Of a stretch of 6,337 nt of DNA, positions 1 through 5,526 are shown one piece after another. Under the pieces are notes generated by a model. The model had not been told where the DNA came from. It made no database searches and worked only from the letters and a program-made list of their open reading frames with translations. Every line of letters starts with the position of its first letter. Positions within the stretch are counted from its first letter, which is position 1. The position numbers and the translations under genes were made by a program. This DNA comes from Candidatus Equibacterium intestinale (GTDB taxonomy: Bacteria; Bacteroidota; Bacteroidia; Bacteroidales; UBA932), in the NCBI GenBank assembly GCA_018064305.1, contig JAGHVP010000161.1, positions 1-6,337 of the forward strand, written 5' to 3'.

Positions 1-534
1 GTCGTACACCATGATGTCGTGCATCAGGCCTGTTTCCTCGTCGCGGCTCACAACCCTCAGCATATATCCGTCGATTCCGTCGTAGAAGATACCGGTGGGA
101 ATCTTGATTTCCTCCTTCGTGCGGCCGATGTCATCACGCAGGGCATAGATTTTCTTGTATGCCACGGGAATCAGGTCGTTCGCCACGAAAAAGGCTCCGA
201 TAGAGATTGCAACTGCCACGAAGGTGAGGGGAGTGAGTACCCTCCACAGCGATACGCCGGCCGACTTGATGGCGGTGAGTTCATAGTGCTCGCCCATTCC
301 GCCCAGCGTCATTATCGATGCCAGGAGGGTGGCAAGGGGCAGTGTCATGGGAATCAGAGTGGCCGACCCCCATGCCATGAACTCCAGGATGACCCCCATA
401 CCCAGTCCCTTACCGACGAGTTCGTCGATATAGAGCCACAGGAACTGCATCACCAGAATGAAAAGAGTAATGGTGAATGTCAGCAGGAAGGGCCCCAGGT
501 AGGATTTGAGTATGTATCGGTCAAGTAACTTCAT
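1..534 (-). CDS. LptF/LptG family permease, N-terminal part (runs off the window)
   Basis: Inner-membrane permease of the LptB2FG ABC transporter, which extracts lipopolysaccharide from the inner membrane and pushes it onto the Lpt bridge. The first 178 residues are present, starting MKLLDRYILKSYLGPF, the usual amphipathic start of LptF/G proteins. Three hydrophobic segments are visible at about residues 15-37, 56-78 and 99-119. Between the second and third lies the family's cytoplasmic coupling region (about 80-95, GEHYELTAIKSAGVS), which contacts the ATPase LptB. The start of the periplasmic jellyroll-like domain follows (about 145 onward, PTGIFYDGIDGYMLR). The rest of the gene, probably most of a protein of several hundred residues, lies beyond position 1. 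The start at 534 is 16 bases after the alaS stop, so it is probably read from the alaS promoter. LptF and LptG cannot be told apart from this half, so no symbol is given. Confidence 0.92.
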   Translation of the reverse strand, partial: MKLLDRYILKSYLGPFLLTFTITLFILVMQFLWLYIDELVGKGLGMGVILEFMAWGSATLIPMTLPLATLLASIMTLGGMGEHYELTAIKSAGVSLWRVLTPLTFVAVAISIGAFFVANDLIPVAYKKIYALRDDIGRTKEEIKIPTGIFYDGIDGYMLRVVSRDEETGLMHDIMVYD

Positions 535-550
535 CTATGCTGGTGGACGG

Positions 551-3166
551 CTAGTTGATGGCGAGTTCTATCATCTTCTGGAAAGCGTCGGTCAGGCCTG
601 CAATATTCTTGCCGCCTGCAGTGGCCAGGAACTTCTGTCCGCCGCCGCCGCCCATGATGAAGCGTGCAGCCTCGCGGATGTCCTTGCCTGCATCCTTGCC
701 CTTCTCGACCAGGTCTTTCGTGTACATCATCACAAGGCAGGGCTTCTCGTCGTCAGACTTGAAGGCGGCCACCATTGCGGTGTTCTCTTTTTCGTTGCAT
801 ATCTCGTGTGCGATGCTCTTCGCAATATCCATCGAACCGCATTCCTTGAGGGTGATGAGGTTGACGCCGTGTACCAGTTCGGCAGAGTCTACAAGCTGCT
901 TCTTGAGCTTGGCTGCCTGCTCCTTTGCAACGGCTTCCATTGCCTTGCGGTACTGCTCGTTCTCTTCCATCAGTTTTGCGATTGCGGCTGAGGGGTCGTT
1001 GATGTTGTTGAACAGAGCCTTCACCTTGGCGAAAGCCTCTTCCATTTCAGCGACTGTTGCTTCTGCGCCTGCTCCGGTAGTAGCCTCTATGCGGCGTACG
1101 CCTGCCGCTATTGCGCTTTCAGAGAGAATCTTGAAGTAGCCGATGTTGCCTGTTGCAGATGCGTGGCATCCACCGCAGAGCTCTATCGAGTCACCGAACT
1201 TGATCATTCTGACCTTGTCGCCGTATTTCTCGCCGAAGAGTGCCATGGCACCTTTCTGGCGTGCTGTCTCGATGTCGAGGTCGCGGAATTCCTCGAGAGG
1301 GGCGTTGGCGCGGATAAGGCCGTTCACCATGCTCTCGACCTTTGCGAGGTCTTCCTTCGAAATCTTCTCATAGTGAGAGAAGTCGAATCGGAACGAACCG
1401 TCTGACACGAACGAACCTTTCTGCTCGACATGTGTGCCGAGGATGCTGCGCAGGGCGAAGTGGAGGAGGTGTGTTGCAGAGTGGTTGTTCTGGATGGCTG
1501 TGCGGCGCTCTTTGTTTACAACGGCGCGGAATGCTGCAGCCACGTTTGCGGGAAGCTTCTCTACAAGGTGGATGGGAAGGCCGTTTTCCTTGATTGTGTC
1601 AACAACCTTGATGGTTTCACCGTCTTCTGAAACGAGGCATCCGGTATCACCTACCTCACCACCCATCTCTGCATAGAAGGGGGTCTTGTCAAGCACTACC
1701 TGGATCTGCTCTTTGTTCTTGGCTTTGACTGTGCGGTATTTCACAATCTGGCAGTCTGCCTCGGTGAAGTCATATCCCACGAATTCAGTGTGCACCTCGG
1801 GCATGAGCTCGACCCAGTCGCCGGCCTCGATGGCTGTGGCGTTGCGGGCGCGCTCTTTCTGTTTCTCAAGCTCGACGTTGAATCCGTCGAGGTCGATTGT
1901 ATATCCGTTTTCACGGGCGATAAGTTCGCTGAGGTCGATGGGGAATCCGAATGTGTCATAAAGGGTGAATGCGTCGGTGCCGCTGATGACCTTTGTGCCG
2001 GCTGATTTTGCCATGATGCTGTCCATCAGGCGGATACCCTTGTCGAGAGTGCGGAGGAAAGCATCCTCCTCTTCTTTGATGACGCGGGTGATGAGTGTCT
2101 GCTGTGCCTTGAGCTCGGGATATGCATCACCCATTTCAGCTACGAGTGTGGGAACGAGCAGGCAGAGGAACGGCTCCTTGAGGTCGAGGAATGTATATCC
2201 GTATCGTACTGCACGGCGCAGGATGCGGCGGATAACATAGCCGGCCTTGTTGTTTGAAGGAAGCTGGCCGTCTGCAATAGAGAAGCTGATGGCACGGATG
2301 TGGTCTGCAATCACGCGCATTGCCACGCCCACCTCTTCGCTCTCGGTGTACTGCTTTCCGCAGAGAGCAGAGATTGCTGAAATCATTCCGGTGAAGACAT
2401 CGGTGTCGTAGTTGCTCTTCTTGCCCTGCATTGCCATGCACAGACGTTCGAAGCCCATACCGGTGTCGATATGTTTTGCGGGCAGGGGCTCGAGTGCGCC
2501 GCTTGCCTTGCGGTTATACTGCATGAACACGAGGTTCCAGATCTCGATTACGAGAGGGTGGCCGGTGTTTACCATCTGCGCGCCGGGAATCTTTGCTATC
2601 TCGGCCTCGTCGCGGAGGTCGATGTGGATCTCGCTGCAGGGGCCGCACGGACCGGTGTCGCCCATCTCCCAGAAGTTGTCGTGCTTGTTACCGAGGATGA
2701 TGTGGTCTTCGGGCAGATATTGCAGCCAGTATCCTTTCGCCTCTTCGTCCATCTTGAGGCCGTCGGGTTCATATCCCTCGAACACCGTTGCGTAGAGGCG
2801 GCTCTTGTCAAGCTTGTAGACTTCTGTGAGAAGTTCCCAGCCCCAACTGATGGCTTCTTTCTTGAAGTAGTCGCCGAAACTCCAGTTGCCGAGCATCTCG
2901 AACATTGTGTGGTGGTATGTGTCGTGTCCCACCTCTTCGAGGTCGTTGTGCTTGCCGCTTACGCGCAGACATTTCTGCGAGTCGGTGGCACGGTTATATT
3001 TGGGAGTGGCATTGCCAAGGAACCAGTCCTTGAACTGGTTCATGCCGGCGTTGGTAAACATCAGGGTGGGGTCGTTTTTCACAACCATGGGTGCTGAAGG
3101 CACCACTGTGTGGCCCTTCGAAGCGAAAAAGTCCAGGAAAGCCTGTCTGATCTCTTTTGAAGTCAT
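551..3166 (-). CDS. alaS: alanyl-tRNA synthetase (AlaRS), complete
   Basis: Class II aminoacyl-tRNA synthetase that charges tRNA-Ala and hydrolyses mischarged Ser/Gly-tRNA-Ala in the cytoplasm. The 871-residue length matches bacterial AlaRS (E. coli 875). Domains in order: catalytic core with motif 2 at about 66-102 (RVSGKHNDLEEVG, then FEMLGNWSFGDYFK) and motif 3 at about 235-242 (TGMGFERL); tRNA-recognition helical region with RRILRRAVRYG at 313-323; editing domain with HSATH at 562-566 and CGGCH at 664-668, giving the HxxxH/CxxxH zinc ligands; coiled coil at about 705-760; C-terminal C-Ala domain with the glycine-rich run at 839-843. I chose the ATG at 3166. The frame stays open 15 codons upstream, but that extension (starting MPDNSYF) would overlap the promoter, and family members begin at the MTSKEIRQAFLDFF segment. 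CGGCH has Cys where E. coli has Thr (CGGTH); the metal ligands themselves are intact. Confidence 0.98.
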   Translation of the reverse strand: MTSKEIRQAFLDFFASKGHTVVPSAPMVVKNDPTLMFTNAGMNQFKDWFLGNATPKYNRATDSQKCLRVSGKHNDLEEVGHDTYHHTMFEMLGNWSFGDYFKKEAISWGWELLTEVYKLDKSRLYATVFEGYEPDGLKMDEEAKGYWLQYLPEDHIILGNKHDNFWEMGDTGPCGPCSEIHIDLRDEAEIAKIPGAQMVNTGHPLVIEIWNLVFMQYNRKASGALEPLPAKHIDTGMGFERLCMAMQGKKSNYDTDVFTGMISAISALCGKQYTESEEVGVAMRVIADHIRAISFSIADGQLPSNNKAGYVIRRILRRAVRYGYTFLDLKEPFLCLLVPTLVAEMGDAYPELKAQQTLITRVIKEEEDAFLRTLDKGIRLMDSIMAKSAGTKVISGTDAFTLYDTFGFPIDLSELIARENGYTIDLDGFNVELEKQKERARNATAIEAGDWVELMPEVHTEFVGYDFTEADCQIVKYRTVKAKNKEQIQVVLDKTPFYAEMGGEVGDTGCLVSEDGETIKVVDTIKENGLPIHLVEKLPANVAAAFRAVVNKERRTAIQNNHSATHLLHFALRSILGTHVEQKGSFVSDGSFRFDFSHYEKISKEDLAKVESMVNGLIRANAPLEEFRDLDIETARQKGAMALFGEKYGDKVRMIKFGDSIELCGGCHASATGNIGYFKILSESAIAAGVRRIEATTGAGAEATVAEMEEAFAKVKALFNNINDPSAAIAKLMEENEQYRKAMEAVAKEQAAKLKKQLVDSAELVHGVNLITLKECGSMDIAKSIAHEICNEKENTAMVAAFKSDDEKPCLVMMYTKDLVEKGKDAGKDIREAARFIMGGGGGQKFLATAGGKNIAGLTDAFQKMIELAIN

Positions 3167-3188
3167 AATGTGCGGATAAATTAACTCG

Positions 3189-3220
3189 CAAAAATATGAA
3201 TTATCCGGCAATAATTCAAG
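3189..3220 (-). promoter_or_regulatory. Bacteroidota-type promoter for alaS
   Basis: On the minus strand the gap before alaS contains TATTTTTG (3196-3189), an exact match to the Bacteroidota -7 consensus TAnnTTTG. A CTTG (3220-3217) sits exactly 20 bases upstream as a -33 element. Transcription should begin near 3182, leaving a short leader of roughly 16 bases before the ATG at 3166. The fit suggests that alaS, and probably the following permease gene, is transcribed independently of the hydrolase upstream. Motif and spacing are seen; activity is inferred. Confidence 0.65.
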
Positions 3221-3240
3221 AGAAAGTGAAACGGTAGCAA

Positions 3241-4071
3241 CTATCTGGGTGCCAGAGTGCCGTGCAGGAACCCGACAATGATTCCGGTAACTTCCCCCAG
3301 CCTTTTTATCATCAGGTGGTTTTCTCCCTCGACGATGTGCATTTCTGAAGAGCTGTAGGTCTCATGGTATTTCTCGCTGCACCATAGAGGGACAATACCG
3401 TCCTTTGATCCGTGAATGATGCAGACGGGTCCCTGATAATCCGCCGGGACACCATAGATGTCCAGTTCCTGTGTCTGGGTGAGATAGTTCCTGCCAAGCT
3501 TGTAGTGGTGGAAGCATTTGATGTATTCCGGGGGATCTGCAGGGTCAAAAGTGTTCCCGAAGAAATGGCCGCCCCGGGTCGCTTCCCTGATGACTGCGCC
3601 GGGTGCCAGGAGAATCAAAGACTCTGGATGGACATTCTCATTCCCTGCCGTCATGCTGGCAATCACACCACCCTGGGAATGGCCGAGCAGCGAGATGCCG
3701 GTGACGAACGGCAGCGATGTGGCGTAGTTACATACAGCCAGTGCGTCGGCCAGCTCGTTTGCAATGGTCATGTCAACCATCTGCCCTTCACTTCTGCCGT
3801 GGCCGTCGAAGTCGAACCGTATCGATGCTATCCCTTCCTTTGCCAGGGCTTTTGCGATCCTTGGCATCGGAGGATAGTCCTTGCTGGAGAAAATGCCGTG
3901 CATGAGGATGACCATGTGGCAGCTGTCGGATGTTGTATTGAATCCCTCCGGCAGTGTCAGCTTCATTGATATCCCCCCTTGAGGGCCACAGACTGCATAC
4001 TCCCGTGCCGGAGCAAGTGATGAAAGCAGCAGCAGGGCCGCCAATACAGCAATAACATGTTTCATATTCAT
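3241..4071 (-). CDS. exported alpha/beta hydrolase, cinnamoyl/feruloyl esterase-like
   Basis: A serine esterase of the alpha/beta-hydrolase fold, 276 residues. An N-terminal signal peptide is visible: MNMKH, a hydrophobic core at about 6-19, and a likely cleavage after APA at residue 22, so it acts in the periplasm or at the surface. The oxyanion HG is at 58-59 and a RFDFDGHGRSEG strand-turn at about 85-96. The nucleophile elbow is GHSQGG at 130-135 (Ser132), the acid Asp224 lies in GSKDGIVP, and the base His252 in GENH. The elbow, the RFDF(D/N)GxGxSxG motif and an insertion around 169-181 (HFFGNTFDPADPP) resemble intestinal cinnamoyl/feruloyl esterases of the LJ0536/Est1E type, which release hydroxycinnamic acids from plant cell-wall esters. 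The fold is nearly certain; the substrate is inference. A second in-frame ATG at 4065 (MKHVIAV) is an equally plausible start. It lies 74 bases upstream of alaS, which has its own promoter. Confidence 0.9.
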   Translation of the reverse strand: MNMKHVIAVLAALLLLSSLAPAREYAVCGPQGGISMKLTLPEGFNTTSDSCHMVILMHGIFSSKDYPPMPRIAKALAKEGIASIRFDFDGHGRSEGQMVDMTIANELADALAVCNYATSLPFVTGISLLGHSQGGVIASMTAGNENVHPESLILLAPGAVIREATRGGHFFGNTFDPADPPEYIKCFHHYKLGRNYLTQTQELDIYGVPADYQGPVCIIHGSKDGIVPLWCSEKYHETYSSSEMHIVEGENHLMIKRLGEVTGIIVGFLHGTLAPR

Positions 4072-4087
4072 TGAATACAGTTTGTAG

Positions 4088-4095
4088 CAAAGATA
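4088..4095 (-). promoter_or_regulatory. -7 element upstream of the hydrolase gene
   Basis: The minus strand reads TATCTTTG here, an exact TAnnTTTG match, 16 bases upstream of the hydrolase start at 4071. This is nearly the same element-to-start distance as at alaS. No clear TTTG or TTG is present 19-21 bases further upstream, so the -33 half is weak or absent; transcription may need an activator or tolerate a poor -33. Seen: the motif and its position. Inferred: that it drives the hydrolase. Confidence 0.5.
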
Positions 4096-4105
4096 TGAAA
4101 ATGAA

Positions 4106-4136
4106 ATTGCAATACCGGTTGTCTTTGATAACTTTG
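4106..4136 (+). promoter_or_regulatory. rightward promoter-like element, divergent from the hydrolase
   Basis: ATTG (4106-4109), then 19 bases, then TAACTTTG (4129-4136) on the plus strand. This fits the Bacteroidota -33/-7 pair with normal spacing. Predicted transcription start is near 4143. No recognised gene follows until the barrel protein 800 bases away, and a terminator hairpin intervenes at 4331-4373, so if active it would make a short RNA. It lies back-to-back with the hydrolase -7 element at 4088-4095. Confidence 0.4.
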
Positions 4137-4142
4137 ACAGAA

Positions 4143-4373
4143 AAGAGATTGGTTATGGGAAACGCTGAAGAATGTCTGATCTGTGATGTAGGAATCATGC
4201 GATTACCCATGCTGGTGTGCGTTGTGTACTGCACTTGCTGGCTGCGTGGCGGCATAGACCTGCCCGGCCTGTCTGCCCGGCGGTTGATGTGATTTGTTCG
4301 TGGTGCAGAAGTAGTTGACACATAGATAGATAACAAAAACCGCCCCCTCAAATTTCCAGGGGCGATTGTTTTT
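4143..4373 (+). ncRNA. candidate short transcript (small RNA or tiny-ORF mRNA)
   Basis: Defined only by a promoter-like element at its left end and an intrinsic terminator at its right end, giving about 230 nt. Inside, an imperfect long stem can pair 4155-4165 with 4199-4210 (ATGGG with CCCAT, AA with TT, CGC with GCG, one bulge and one mismatch). An octamer TGCCCGGC occurs twice, at 4261-4268 and 4274-4281. A 45-codon ORF at 4155-4292 (starting MGNAEECLICD, with a hydrophobic Cys-rich stretch near its middle) lies inside, but it has no ribosome-binding site or recognisable family and its start codon lies in the stem. I do not recognise a known RNA family. Confidence 0.25.
4331..4373. terminator. 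bidirectional intrinsic terminator
   Basis: CGCCCC (4341-4346) pairs perfectly with GGGGCG (4359-4364) around a 12-base loop. On the plus strand the stem is followed by ATTGTTTTT (4365-4373). On the minus strand it is followed by GTTTTTGTTA (4340-4331). It can therefore stop RNA from the left (the candidate short transcript) and from the right (any leftward transcript of the GC-rich structured block), insulating the two. Confidence 0.65.
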
Positions 4374-4384
4374 AAATATTTGAT

Positions 4385-4740
4385 TATCAGTGAGTAATGC
4401 GCCACGGCCTCGGACCCTGCCGCCCCTTTCCGTCGCTGCGTTTGGCCGCATAAAGGAGCGACTGACAGAATGAGCCGGAGCATATCGCCCCGGCGGGCTG
4501 AAGCCCTGCTGCTCGGGCCGCAAGCATACATGCTTGCTTTGAAGCCCTCGCGACCAATGATGTTCAAATGGGAGGCACCGCCGCAGATGAGTTCCGCGCC
4601 AGCGGAGCGGTCCGAAAGCAGATGCAGGAGGATGTTTGCAAGCGCTCGAACGAAGTGAGAAGAGCGCGTCCTCCTGCACTGCTTCGGCCGCGCAGCAGAA
4701 AGCGGGACGAAAGCTGCGAGCGGGGGGATGGAGTGCGGCA
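4385..4740. other. GC-rich, hairpin-dense intergenic block (candidate structured RNA or dispersed repeat)
   Basis: No convincing protein gene, but inverted repeats one after another: GTCGCT/AGCGAC 4432-4437 with 4457-4462, with a nested GCG/CGC; GCCGG/CCGGC 4474-4478 with 4490-4494; GGGC/GCCC 4495-4498 with 4503-4506 around a TGAA loop; GCAAGCAT/ATGCTTGC 4520-4527 with 4530-4537, enclosed by GGGC/GCCC (4515-4518 with 4544-4547); CCGC/GCGG 4594-4597 with 4602-4605; a long hairpin 4618-4682 with 4-, 9- and 6-bp perfect stems; CGCAGC/GCTGCG 4691-4696 with 4713-4718. TGAAGCCCT occurs twice (4499-4507, 4540-4548), as does CAGAATGA (4466-4473, 4739-4746). The block is clearly GC-richer than the AT-rich DNA on both sides. 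Read leftward it ends in the terminator at 4331-4373. No terminal inverted repeats or target duplication are visible. Strand and function are unknown. Confidence 0.45.
4618..4682. repeat. long three-part hairpin in the structured block
   Basis: Nested perfect stems share one axis: GCAG (4618-4621) with CTGC (4679-4682), GCAGGAGGA (4624-4632) with TCCTCCTGC (4669-4677), and GCGCTC (4642-4647) with GAGCGC (4662-4667) closing a 14-base loop. The 9-bp stem is the strongest single pairing in the intergenic region. There is no T-run beside it on either strand, so it is not a terminator; it could be an RNA domain or a REP-like palindrome. Confidence 0.55.
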
Positions 4741-4946
4741 GAATGACTTCGTTGCGGAATTTTGTTCTAACGGTACCCCAAAGTACTACCGCTAGAAGCA
4801 AAAACGTGAATTCACTTGGATATACACGTCAAATATGACGCAGAACCAGACCGCAGTCAGCAAGACTGCAGCAAGAATGGCGGTTATTGCTGCTGAACTA
4901 TGCTGTAGGGCCGGTGTCCGTGAACTGGGAATACGATAAATAATCT
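4741..4946. other. leader region of the barrel gene with alternative hairpins, no promoter recognised
   Basis: This stretch separates the structured block from the barrel protein gene. It holds a 10-base perfect palindrome GTGAATTCAC (4806-4815) and two neighbouring hairpins that share two bases: GCAGTC/GACTGC (4853-4858 with 4864-4869) and GCAGCAA/TTGCTGC (4868-4874 with 4887-4893). Full formation of both is mutually restricted. No TAnnTTTG element is visible on the plus strand, so the promoter of the barrel gene is not identified. No ORF here looks real. Confidence 0.4.
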
Positions 4947-4981
4947 ATGAAAAGATTATCGTTCTGCTGGCAGCAATATGC
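4947..4981 (+). other. frameshifted signal-peptide start of the barrel gene
   Basis: An ATG at 4947 is followed by four A residues (4950-4953). As written, its frame reads MKRLSFCW and stops at a TGA after 13 codons. Adding one A to the run gives MKKIIVLLAAICMVTAAFA then QEK, an ideal lipobox-less signal peptide that joins exactly the frame of the downstream barrel protein. In the barrel frame itself there is a TAA at 4937-4939 and no ATG, GTG or TTG before 4982. One base is therefore missing from the A-run, by mutation, slippage or sequencing error. Confidence 0.85.
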
Positions 4982-5515
4982 ATGGTGACTGCTGCCTTCG
5001 CCCAGGAGAAAGGTGCGCACAGTTTTGAAGTCGGAGTAGGAGCAAATACTTACCGGATACTCTCAAAGGATGCCGGGTCATTTTTCAGGTATGACAAATG
5101 GGGGGAAGACATCTACGGTGAATATCGTTATGGAATATCAGATCACTTCGACATCGGAGGACAGTTACAATATAGAAGAAGCACCGGTACTGCTCCTTTA
5201 AGGAGATTTGACTGCAGTGCAGACTCAATGAAATATCTCCAGGTCGGGCTTATGGCCGTTGCAGACTACAATATTCTCCCCTCGAAATTGATTAATCCGT
5301 TTGTCGGAGCTTGCGCAGGAGGAGGCAGGGCCTTGGAAATGACGAATAATGTCAAAGTGTCCGGCCGTAGCTGTTACGGGGTTCTGGCACCGAGGATCGG
5401 AGTTCAGATATGGCATTTCCGTCTGACATGGGAGTATGACTTCGCTTATTACACAGATGACGCATTCCTCAGACATAAAAACGCCCACAACTTGAATCTC
5501 GGCTTTACATTCTAA
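4982..5515 (+). CDS. small outer-membrane beta-barrel protein (5' end frameshifted)
   Basis: Predicted outer-membrane beta-barrel of the porin/OmpX-like kind, 177 residues from the first in-frame ATG. With the repaired start at 4947 it would be 189 residues. The body shows alternating polar/hydrophobic strands rich in Gly and aromatics (HSFEVGVGANTYRI, DIYGEYRYGISDHFDIGG, YLQVGLMAVADYNI, INPFVGACAGGG, IGVQIWHFRLTWEYDFAYY). It ends in NLNLGFTF, where a terminal Phe is the usual recognition signal for barrel assembly by BamA. From 4982 only half a signal peptide remains (MVTAAFA), without positive charges, so export from that start is doubtful. The body has no stop or further frameshift, arguing for a very recent lesion, a switchable start or a read error rather than long decay. 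It converges on umuC with 11 bases between stops. Its ligand or role is not deducible. Confidence 0.8.
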   Translation: MVTAAFAQEKGAHSFEVGVGANTYRILSKDAGSFFRYDKWGEDIYGEYRYGISDHFDIGGQLQYRRSTGTAPLRRFDCSADSMKYLQVGLMAVADYNILPSKLINPFVGACAGGGRALEMTNNVKVSGRSCYGVLAPRIGVQIWHFRLTWEYDFAYYTDDAFLRHKNAHNLNLGFTF

Positions 5516-5517
5516 CA

Positions 5518-5525
5518 GCCCGGGC
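5518..5525. repeat. GC palindrome between convergent stops
   Basis: GCCCGGGC is a perfect 8-base palindrome filling most of the 11 bases between the barrel stop (5513-5515) and the umuC stop (5527-5529). There is no adjoining T-run, so it is not a convincing terminator. No other terminator is visible for either gene, implying overlapping 3' ends of the two transcripts. Confidence 0.5.
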
Positions 5526-5526
5526 C

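Noticed and set aside
506..991. Rightward open frame opposite the end of alaS (161 codons)
   Set aside because: It is the antisense shadow of the well-conserved alaS reading frame and shows no domain of its own. Other rightward frames over alaS and umuC are explained the same way.
1203..1217. CGGCH instead of CGGTH at the AlaRS editing zinc site (approximate position)
   Set aside because: The ligands Cys664 and His668 and the HxxxH pair are intact. The changed residue is not a ligand, so loss of function is not implied.
3167..3211. 15-codon N-terminal extension of alaS starting MPDNSYF
   Set aside because: It would start within the promoter, upstream of the predicted transcription start, and AlaRS proteins normally begin at the MTSKEIRQAF segment.
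4155..4292. 45-codon ORF with a Cys-rich hydrophobic centre
   Set aside because: No ribosome-binding site, no known family, and its start codon is paired in a predicted stem. Kept only as a remark inside the candidate short transcript.
3788..4801. A 337-codon leftward open frame across the structured block and into the hydrolase
   Set aside because: It overlaps the hydrolase's signal-peptide end in another frame and crosses a terminator and promoters. Its translation is Arg/Ser-rich with no domain, and GC-rich DNA with few stops explains its length. Other frames over 4203-4795 are open for the same reason.
4072..4946. tRNA gene, CRISPR array or insertion sequence in the long intergenic region
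   Set aside because: No tRNA cloverleaf with a TTCGA-type T-loop in the right context, no regularly spaced identical repeats, and no transposase fragments or terminal inverted repeats with target duplication could be found by eye.
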